A DNA stretch of 37,969 bases, from positions 145,599 through 183,567 of the forward strand of contig NW_014577612.1 of assembly GCF_000485595.1 (NCBI RefSeq). The letters run 5' to 3'. The stretch comes from Priapulus caudatus (taxonomy: Eukaryota > Priapulida > Priapulimorpha > Priapulimorphida > Priapulidae). Shown here piece by piece: positions 11,007-37,969 of the stretch. Each line of letters starts with the position of its first letter. Position 1 is the first letter of the stretch. Under the pieces are notes generated by a model that was not told the origin of the DNA, made no database searches, and saw nothing but the letters and a program-made list of their open reading frames with translations. The translations under genes were made by a program, and so were the position numbers.

Positions 11007-14000
11007 TTAGCGCACGGCGACGACGATGTCGTCGATCTTCAGGATGCTGCGCACCGTCTCCGTCGCCAGGGAGACGGCGCTCGTCGACACGAGCAGCGGC
11101 TGCACGACGTTCTCCTCGAGGATGTTCGTCACCGTGCCGCGACGCACGTTGATGCCCGCGCTCGCCTCGCCGACCGAGTGCCGGTTGCGCAGCTCCGTGA
11201 CCGTCGCGATCGGGTTGAGCCCCGCGTTCTCCGCGAGCGTGATCGGCACCACCTCGAGCGCCTCGGCGTACGCGCGGAAGCAGTAGGCCTCGGCGCCGCG
11301 CAGCGTCTGCGCGTACTCGGCGAGACGCAGCGACATCTCGATCTCGGGCGCGCCGCCGCCGGCGATGAGCGCGCGCCGCTTCACGAGGCAGCGGATGACG
11401 CACAGCGCGTCGTGGATCGACCGGTCGGCTTCGTCGAGCACCAGCTTGTTGGAGCCGCGCACGAGCACGCAGACGGTGCGCACGGCAGTCGGCGACACGA
11501 CCCCCGTCACCTTGACGAGCTTGCCGGTGCCGGCGGTGATCTCTTCTACGAGGTCGGCCGCGGCGAGCATGTCGGTGGAGAAGTGGTCGAGGCTGGCGAT
11601 CGGCTTGCAGCCGAGCGTCTTGCAGACGAACTCGATGTCCTCTCGCTCGACGTCCTTGACGACCATGATCTTCATCTTGGCGAGGAAGTGCAGAGCGAGG
11701 TCGTTGACGGCGTCGCGGAGGATCGACTTCTGGATGAGCAGCACGTTGCAGCCGGATTTCTTGATCGCCTTGACGATGTTGAGGATGTAGGCGCGCTCCT
11801 CGCGCAGCACCCGGTCCATCTGCGTGTAGTCGGAGAGAATCACCTGCGAACAGTCGAATTACGTTAATTAAGATGAGACGATTTAATAGAATCGGAGAAA
11901 ATGATATGCAAAAGGTTAAATTACATTAAGATTAGATAATTTGATAGAGTCGGCGAGAATGACCTGCGAACAGTCAAATTACGTTAATTGAAATTAAATG
12001 ATTTAATAAAATCGTAGAGATTGGTTAAATTACATTAAATTATGTTGATTAAAATTAGATAAGTGAATATGAAATATTATATAATATATATATTATATTA
12101 ATCGGTTATATTAGAATGTGACGTATGAGCGGGATCTTTTATGATTATGATAATTGAGAAGACAGAGCACAGACTTGATTAATGGTAGAATTATTTTTAT
12201 TTTTACTGGCCTCCGGTAGAATTTTTTAACAATCGCTGCCTGATTAGTGAATGATATGCTTCAATCGTTAGAAATTGTTCGCAATGAATTGCACGCGAGC
12301 GATGCATCCGACAGCGACGGCTTCGCGACGCAACGTGCAGGCGACGCTCGTTCTAACGTGCACTACTGATTGATGTACGCACCTGATTCTCCATGTCTGT
12401 CTTTGGTGGGGAAATGCAGAACTGGATCAGACCGATCTTAGCCTTCTCGATGCGGGTGGGTCCGCCAGACCCGGCTGCCTTTTGCGTGAACACCATGCCT
12501 TCTATCAGCTCCGTGTCCTCTATCGTTCCACCGACCTTCTTGATTATCTTGATGTCTCCAAGGTCAACGTTATCGGCTATGTCCGGATTAACGACCTTGA
12601 AAATAAGAACGGTTCAAATCGCAAGCATCGGACAAATGAAATTGACATCGTGAATCAAGATAAATCATTCACTGGAATTTTACTTCTTTACATGTAGGAT
12701 CACGTGAGGATCATGTGAGGATCACGTGAGGATAAATGAGGATCACGTAAAACAAATCTGTCTTTATTGTGTGTTAATGATATAAATTAACAGTAATAAT
12801 TATAAAATTAAGACATTTACATTTTGAACTCTATTGTGCACTTGCAAACATCATGCAAAATGATAAATAATGAACAGGTGTCTGTCAGAAAGCATAAAAT
12901 ATTCGAAATTATTTTCGCTGGGCAAATTCTAAAACTGAACTCTGAATTAGGCAACACTTTACCAAAAATATAACTGAAAAATGCATATGTTTCAGAACTG
13001 ATACAATACTGATGCTGAAGCATGAGCAAAAAATAAGTAAATGGCATTTTTATACAACAACAATTCACAACAATAACCAACAATGAGTGATACCAGCAAT
13101 AAGCATATATCTAAGCATGAACAATACAAGTGCAATGCATGCATGCTACCAGAGGTTTATCCCACACAAAAGCATGAAGGCACAAACACGACCAAGAAAC
13201 TCGCCAACGATGCGAATTTCCTTGCATATAGACATTTTGTGTGCATAATTTTTTATCTGTAAATCAGGATAGTTTATTGCAAGTATTGGCGATCTTTAGA
13301 TGAAAATTTCTTCAAATTCAATTAAGCCTATGTAGCAAAACAGGTATTGGAAATGCAATAGGTCTCTAGAATGGATTACAGTTTGACAATTCATTATTTG
13401 AGCAGCAGTTGCTATCATAATGTTTTGTATATGTGCATTCATGCTTCTGGCCAACAAAAATATCTGGTGCTTTACATGCAATCTTACTTTCGACAAATCT
13501 GATGTCATCCGGGTCACCTAACATACCAAAAATGCATTTACACATCGAATAAACTATTATTTATAGTTCATAAGATATAATTACTTTTTTATAGTCTGAC
13601 ATTCACTTCAAAATAAACATTTAATAGTACATACTAAGCTCATTTTGAACCAGAGTCAAATTAGAGATATTTTTCCCACCTTCCCATTCTCCATTTTCAT
13701 TCAAATTTTTAAAGAAAATCAATAGTGAGTGAGTATGATTGATAAACTGCCACTTTCTGTGCTATATTTACCTTCAACACAGCATCAACAGCTAGTGGTG
13801 AGAGAAAACTTGAATACTGTGACACAACCTTAGAGCTGAGAGATGTTGCAGCAGATTTCAACAGTGATTCTCTGTCACTAAGCTCAACAGGCATTGCCAT
13901 TCCGACCAATATCTCTACAGCCTTGGCAGCAGCCTTCTGGAATGCCTGTTGTATAAAATATTAAAATTTAGTATATCTAATGCTAAAAACTTCTTTCCTT

Positions 14001-15187
14001 CATGCTTAGAAATGACAGGTATATCACTGCTAGCAAACGCTTGTATAAAATATTAAAATTTAGTAATATTAAAATTTAGTATATCTTATGCTAAAAAATT
14101 ATTTCCTTTACGCTTAGAAATGAAGGACTGTTAGCAAACACTAACCCACCCAACACTCATCTACATCATGCAAGCCACCAAATGAGTACCACTAACCGGA
14201 CAAATTAGAAAATTGCAATTTTAAGATCAGTCAATTGGAATTCTAAAAGGACAAGCCACTCCTGATGCCAGACTGAAGAAACAGCACAAAGCCAAGTTTC
14301 CCCCTAGGGATGTCTTAGATGATTTTAAGTGTAGTTAGTAGTTTATAACTGAACGTGAACCGACCACACGGAGCCTTTTGTTACCTCGGAGATTTGCGTT
14401 GGATGAATCCCTCTAGACAGCAACGTTGCAGCAGCGTCAAGTAGACTGCCAGCAAGGACGACTACCGTAGTTGTTCCATCTCCCGCCTCGATGTCTTGCG
14501 CCTTCGACAGCTCAACAAGCATTCTCGCTGCAGGGTGCAGCACCTGCATCTGTTTCAAGATGGTGGCGCCATCGTTGGTAATGGTTACCTCGCCTGAAAT
14601 TAAATGACTTGTTGTAGAACGAATGCAGTGGGCGTTTGTAGACAAGGTCCTTGCTCCATTCTCTAAACTTTGCAGGCCAGGCCAGATGATAATTGTAATT
14701 AATGTCTCTTTCTTTTAGCTACATCATAGTTTGGGTCAAGTAACCACATTAGCTAATAATTGATTTTGTGTTCACCAAAAATTTTGGGTTTCTCACGAGT
14801 CCAAAAACTTTCAAGTTTGTAAATCTTTAGTTGCGCATCTCATAGTTGATTTTAAACACAATTCACACGTAACACGTTAATTTTTCATACTGGACCACAC
14901 CGTTAAACGGACAAAACAGACAATCAGAATATTACAGCCACACACAACAAATAAACCAATGGTGATGCACACATATGAATGTGAAGGAAGTGATCAATAC
15001 TCCACTTGGTAGGATGAATACCTGTGCCTGACTGTATCATCTTATCCATTCCCTTTGGTCCAAGGCTTGTGCGCACGGCCTCAGCTACCGACTTTGCTGC
15101 AGTGATGTTACTGCGACGGATTTCGCTCGGCTTTTCTCTGTCGTTGTAGCCGGCTCTTGACTGCCCCCCATTATCGCCTCCCGCCAT
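11007..15187 (-). CDS. CCT4: T-complex protein 1 subunit delta (CCT4), complete, 5 exons
   Basis: One of the eight paralogous subunits of the cytosolic chaperonin TRiC/CCT, which folds actin, tubulin and WD-repeat proteins. Exons in gene order: 15187-15022, 14593-14385, 13945-13772, 12595-12383, 11843-11007 (stop TAA 11009-11007). All phases agree and give 532 aa (family about 539). Group II chaperonin signatures are [10 protein letters not shown] (about 41-50), NDGATILK (62-69), [15 protein letters not shown] (93 onward, nucleotide site) and GGGAPEIE (about 416). The C-terminus is [10 protein letters not shown]. Delta identity rests on [38 protein letters not shown] and the C-terminal KIDD. 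Exon 5 alone encodes more than half the protein and is far more GC-rich at third positions than exons 1-3. Duplicated splice-junction sequence lies beside exon 5, and a duplicated intron segment beside exon 3. Confidence 0.97.
11829..12070 (-). repeat. ~60-bp minisatellite containing the CCT4 exon 5 acceptor (about 4 copies)
   Basis: Copies start at about 11831 (the real exon 5 start), 11892, 11951 and 12009. The 11951 copy keeps an intact acceptor (gene strand TTCGCAG|GTCATTCTC versus the real TTCGCAG|GTGATTCTC) and the first codons of the exon; the 11892 and 12009 copies are degenerate. The functional acceptor is therefore one unit of a tandem array. Confidence 0.85.
12596..13771 (-). other. 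CCT4 intron 3, with an E-box-containing tandem repeat
   Basis: An AT-rich 1.18 kb intron. At about 12697-12750 a short unit, GATCACGTGAG, is repeated four to five times and contains the CACGTG E-box. The remainder shows nothing recognisable. Confidence 0.7.
13947..14140 (-). repeat. ~93-bp tandem duplication directly upstream of CCT4 exon 3
   Basis: TTGTATAAAATATTAAAATT occurs at about 13950 and again at about 14041, each followed by a matching AATGCTAAAAA...TTTCCTT...GCTTAGAAATGA stretch. The second copy has an extra internal TTAGTAATATTAAAA duplication. The first copy forms the 3' end of the intron up to the exon 3 acceptor. Confidence 0.75.
14594..15021 (-). other. CCT4 intron 1
   Basis: A 428-bp AT-rich intron between exon 1 (donor GTATTC) and exon 2 (acceptor TTTCAG). 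Nothing else recognised. Confidence 0.7.
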
Positions 15188-15846
15188 TACTATTTTTACG
15201 GAGTTGTTACTGTAAATTTCCTACAACGACCTGTTCCTGGAACTATAAAGAAAAAAAAAACTGGTATTAATCACACGATCAGCACAAATTTTCATATTCT
15301 ATATTAGAAATATTTTATTTTCCTATTTTATTTTCTTAAATCTAAAATATTTAGGAATATTTTAACAATTACTTTTGTCGACCTGCCAACTCCAAGTATA
15401 ATCTTGCAAAAAGGATAACCCAAATGGGAAAGAAAGCAAGGTTAAAGGTTCATCCACCAGTTAGAATTCTAGGTATAGGAAACAGCACAATCCCCAGCTA
15501 GTCTCAATTCCACGGATAACGGCCATAACTACACAGATGGAAGTGTGCCACATCACATGCAGCATACACTACCAAAAACAATTTTGCAATTATTATACAA
15601 GATCAAATTGAATAAACTTGCAGCAGGAATCACGAGTTGCTTAAAACTTAAGCACAGCATTTATTATTAACATTAAATTTCCACGAGGATTCATCGTGAC
15701 CCATAGCGTACTATTATTACGCCTAGCCTTAGCCCGACCAGGCTGTGCGACCGATTGTCTATAGGTCTTCTAACTCTAACAAGACCGTTTCTTGGAGCTA
15801 GCCTAGCCTATGATCTCGTTAGCTCTAGTACTGTAGCCCGCATACA
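15188..15846. other. CCT4 5' UTR and promoter-side intergenic DNA
   Basis: Upstream of the CCT4 start. No core promoter element or gene could be assigned. Confidence 0.5.
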
Positions 15847-16147
15847 GTTGCCGCAGGGCTATAGAACATTCTATTACGAATGCTAGGGACCAACCCGCTG
15901 ACTGGCGCAAATAGCTGTTTGAATTTCGTAAATAATTTTCGTTCACAAGAAATACCACAAGCAGACCATTTCAACGATAGTTAAAGGTTCAATATTAGTA
16001 GCTGTCATATATAACTTAAGACATATTCACTTCGGATAAGACTAAGAGGCATTAATTGCCTACCACAGATGTTTTCTAGCCGCGAGTAACCGTGAATAAG
16101 TTGGTACCTAGCATTCGTAATAGAATGTTCTATAGCCCTGCGGCAAC
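15847..16147. repeat. ~300-bp inverted-repeat element with perfect 41-bp arms
   Basis: 15847-15887 and 16107-16147 are perfect reverse complements (left arm begins GTTGCCGCAGGGCTATAGAA). A short CTAGAGCTA-like motif also recurs just outside both arms. It is non-coding and probably a MITE. It lies immediately left of the larger foldback element. Confidence 0.8.
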
Positions 16148-16161
16148 TAGAGCTATGAATC

Positions 16162-17269
16162 CACAGGTGCTTAAAGCGTTTCAATAAAATATAATGCTAA
16201 ATAAATACTATTTACTACCAAATTCTTAATGTTTCTATACTCTTTTTCACCTATTATTGCCGACAGTTTCCTGTAAATTCTGTCCAAATCCTATGTACAA
16301 CATACGCTGCCGTCGGCCATTGCTCTCGCGGCTGCACTGTGCACACTTACACTTATATATATAGCAGGTAGGAAAGCGGGATCCCTAAATTCGCTCGACG
16401 CTCGCTTGATTTCACGACTTTACAGCACGAATAGACATCCAACAGCTTCCATCTTTGTTTCCATTTCAAGAACAGTGTTCACTTGTTATAAAAACATACT
16501 GTCTCTGTTCGTAACCGAGCTGTTACACGCAAAACCACACAAAGACTGACGAAATTCTCGTGTTCGCTAACCTTGCCCAGTAAATGTAAATGGCTGCCAG
16601 TATAGGGCTATATAGACTAGTACTCGCTCCCACCTCGATTACCCATCGAGTAACTAAGCTAAGCTGAGAGGTGGGAGCGAGTACCAGTCTATGAGCTATA
16701 GGCGGTGCACTGCTTTCCAACTCCCGTACGAGCCTCGCCATTGGAGCGTTGCAAAAACGTTGCAGCGTTGCGGCGCAAGAATTAGGTCACGAAGAGGGCC
16801 GGTGGGTGTTTCCTGATTCTGACAGCCATTTACATTTACTGGGCAAGGTTAGCGAACGCAAGAATTTCGTCAGTCTTTGTGTGATTTCGCGTGTAACAGC
16901 TCGGTTACACACAGAGACAGTATGTTTTTATAACAAGTGAACACTGTTCTTGAAATGGAAACAAAGATGGAAGCTGTTGGATGTCTATTCGTGCTGTGAA
17001 GGCGTGAAATCAAGCGAGCGTCGAGCGAATTTAGGGATCCCGCTTTCCTACCTGCTATATATATAACTTGTGTAAGTGAGCACAGTGCAGCCGCGAGAGC
17101 AATGGCCGACGGCAGCGTATGTTGTACATAGGATTTGGACGGAATTTACAGGAAACTGTCAGCAATAATAGGTGAAAGAGTATAGAAACATTAAGAATTT
17201 GGTACCGTAGTAAATAGATTTCGTATTTATTTAGCATTATATTTTATTGAAACACTTCAAGTGTCTGTG
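16162..17269. mobile_element. 1.1-kb foldback element with 8-bp TSD (hAT-like, non-autonomous)
   Basis: Long arms, about 16162-16600 and 16818-17269, are reverse complements with few differences. The ends are CACAG...CTGTG. Direct repeats of TATGAATC lie immediately outside (16154-16161 and 17270-17277), an 8-bp target duplication typical of hAT elements. The 220-bp centre holds a second, smaller palindrome (about 16613-16694) built on CTCGCTCCCACCTC. Open frames here are short and mirror each other, so no transposase is present. Confidence 0.88.
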
Positions 17270-17277
17270 TATGAATC

Positions 17278-18062
17278 ATGAATCATGATCTCGTTTGCTT
17301 GTGAAATATCAGAGGAGGGGGCAATATTTATTCACACTCATACTATCATCGACATTATGCCGAATTTGTAGTCTAGCCGTATACCGCAAGCAAGCAGAAA
17401 ATTCGAGAGCATGAGTCACTGTATTGAAAATACAGTTTTCAGTCAGTTGACCGCTCCCTAGTTTAATAGAATACAGAAAAGATTGAAAGAAACACACGCA
17501 CATCTCACTTTAATAATAAAATAAGATTACGTATAAAATATTAGATTCAACTGTGATATTTGTTACTGGAAGATGTAATCAGATTTCAATATCAATCAAC
17601 ATACTAACATCACACTCACATGAAAACGGAGAACGCACTCGTTGTGATACAGTGCTGCCGTCTAGCGCTTTTGTTTGTTGTGGTCTTTGAACAGCAAATG
17701 TGATGACGTACTACACAACGGCAATATTGTACATAGCCAAGTTTATATATTACAAGTACATAGCCATGTTATTTATATTATCTACTCTTGACATAGCGCA
17801 TTGAGTTTGAAGTTAGCACTACTACTAGGCCTACTACTGAAGGGGTCGTTGTCGTATCAGGTACTACATATGTATACAAAAAGTGTACCAGACTTGTACT
17901 ACAGAAGTGTACCCTAAGTCTCTAACCCTAACCCTAACCCTAAACATACCTCATAATACTAATTACTATTAATAATAATAGTTAGTACGTAGTCATATAA
18001 AAATATAAACATAATACTAAACAACCTAAAACTACCTCGGGTACATATATACACAGCCACAG
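17278..18062. other. Intergenic DNA upstream of TAF1
   Basis: AT-rich sequence with no recognised gene. A short interstitial telomeric run (CTAACC units) is at about 17922-17944. Confidence 0.5.
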
Positions 18063-18172
18063 GCACTTGCGACTGGCTGGTCGGGGTTCGATAAATAGCA
18101 ACCCCGTTCTGCGCCCACATGCACTTGCGACTGGGTGGTCGGGGTTCGATAAATAGCAACCCCGTTCTGCGC
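18063..18172. repeat. 58-bp tandem duplication with a stem-forming core
   Basis: Two copies (18063-18115 and 18121-18172) of GCACTTGCGACTGG followed by GGTCGGGGTTCGATAAATAG and a complementary CAACCCCG. Each unit can fold as GGGGTT/AACCCC. A tRNA-like B box was considered and rejected. Confidence 0.75.
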
Positions 18173-18690
18173 CTATCGTAGTGTGTATAAGAGTGACTCA
18201 TACACTCTTATGAGAGTCCAGAGTCAAATACTCCCTGATTAACTGTCGGACTCCCTGATTTCACATATATGCAGGAGTCCGCGTGACTCCCTGAAAATTC
18301 TGCTATAAGTATATTAACTAGTTCGTTCCAGAGCACGACCTCGCGGAATGTTTCAGTATTAAAATGCCCAAAGAAAATTTGGCAGACGTGCAACCTCATG
18401 AACCTTCAAAATAAGCACATGCGGTACAAGTGTACATGCGTACATGCGGTGCAAGCAAGCAAATAAGTACATGCATGCAAAGCACGTGCTTTAGTTTTGA
18501 ACTTCAGACTGCGGACTCCCTCATTTTGCTGCGGACTTTCTCTTTTTGGGGGCATGGAATCCGTTGGACTCCCTTGTTCACAAGTTAATTTCTACCCATG
18601 CGTGTGTGTGCATGCATATATGGGTGCGTGCATGCGTGTGAATGTGTAAAATAGCATGTTTAAGTATGTTCATTTGTTATAAGCAGAGCC
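18173..18690. other. TAF1 5' flank
   Basis: Contains several scattered GGACTCCCT-type motifs (about 18230-18560) and a GTGTGTGCATGCATATATG-like tract. An acceptor-like ATAAGCAG ends 4 bp before the TAF1 ATG, so a 5' UTR intron is possible. No promoter element assigned. Confidence 0.45.
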
Positions 18691-37847
<19,157 letters not shown>

Positions 37848-37969
37848 GTGGGTCTCGACGTGACACTGTCGGCCATTTTGATTTTTGAAAATGAATATAT
37901 GATTTCGATAATATTATTTTAATTTCGTCAAAATTAATTATAAAATAATTATATTCTTATTCGATATGT

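Noticed and set aside
10645-11867. Long plus-strand frame (336 codons) and a second minus-strand frame over CCT4 exon 5
   Set aside because: Shadow frames of the GC-rich CCT4 exon; no domain or similarity of their own.
16523-16940. Short frames in the foldback element as a possible transposase
   Set aside because: Frames are short, mirror each other across the palindrome and show no transposase motif.
18063-18172. Possible tRNA-derived SINE (GGGGTTCGATAAAT resembling a B box)
   Set aside because: The B box consensus GGTTCGANNCC is not met, no A box lies at the right distance, and no tRNA fold was found.

Overview
Eukaryotic nuclear DNA, almost certainly from an invertebrate animal. The evidence is intron-rich genes with GT-AG splice sites, four conserved metazoan housekeeping genes, CCCTAA/TTAGGG interstitial repeats, abundant microsatellites and many small DNA transposons. 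The lineage cannot be fixed further from sequence reading alone; a marine invertebrate is a guess from repeat style.

Layout. (1) 166-4960, minus: eight 5' exons of a DDX19/Dbp5 mRNA-export helicase; its 3' end lies off the left edge, and intron 1 carries a 1 kb foldback element and a telomere-repeat element. (2) 4961-7259: intergenic space between the divergent DDX19 and SSR3 genes, with a ~670 bp ACGC-rich satellite and a CRE/E-box. (3) 7260-9840, plus: complete five-exon SSR3 (TRAP-gamma, ER translocon). (4) 11007-15187, minus: complete five-exon CCT4 (TCP-1 delta chaperonin), tail-to-tail with SSR3. (5) 15188-18690: intergenic, with two foldback elements; the larger has an 8-bp target duplication. 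(6) 18691-37847, plus: TAF1 (TFIID subunit 1) from its start codon to just after the DUF3591 region; the zinc-knuckle and bromodomain half lies off the right edge.

Exon reconstruction is frame-consistent for SSR3 (181 aa), CCT4 (532 aa) and the DDX19 part (373 codons). TAF1 is consistent except at one place. Three exons that belong between 24288 and 27936 (WYSIFP, LTLDPNDEN, KSRILLGK) sit instead at 33954-35384, where their splice phase is wrong and where an expected DUF3591 exon is absent. At the proper place (about 24.63-26.87 kb) lies an insertion-rich, frameshifted copy of the same 1.4 kb that also carries a ~480 bp hAT-like insertion. The simplest reading is an assembly fault in a heterozygous genome: a haplotype contig placed in the wrong gap, and the right gap filled with noisy long reads. 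A real rearrangement is not excluded.

The most unusual biological pattern is that tandem repeats in this window repeatedly include or abut splice junctions. At least seven junctions in DDX19, CCT4 and TAF1 have been locally duplicated 2 to more than 20 times, with the functional splice site as one unit. This makes ladders of decoy or alternative donors and acceptors.
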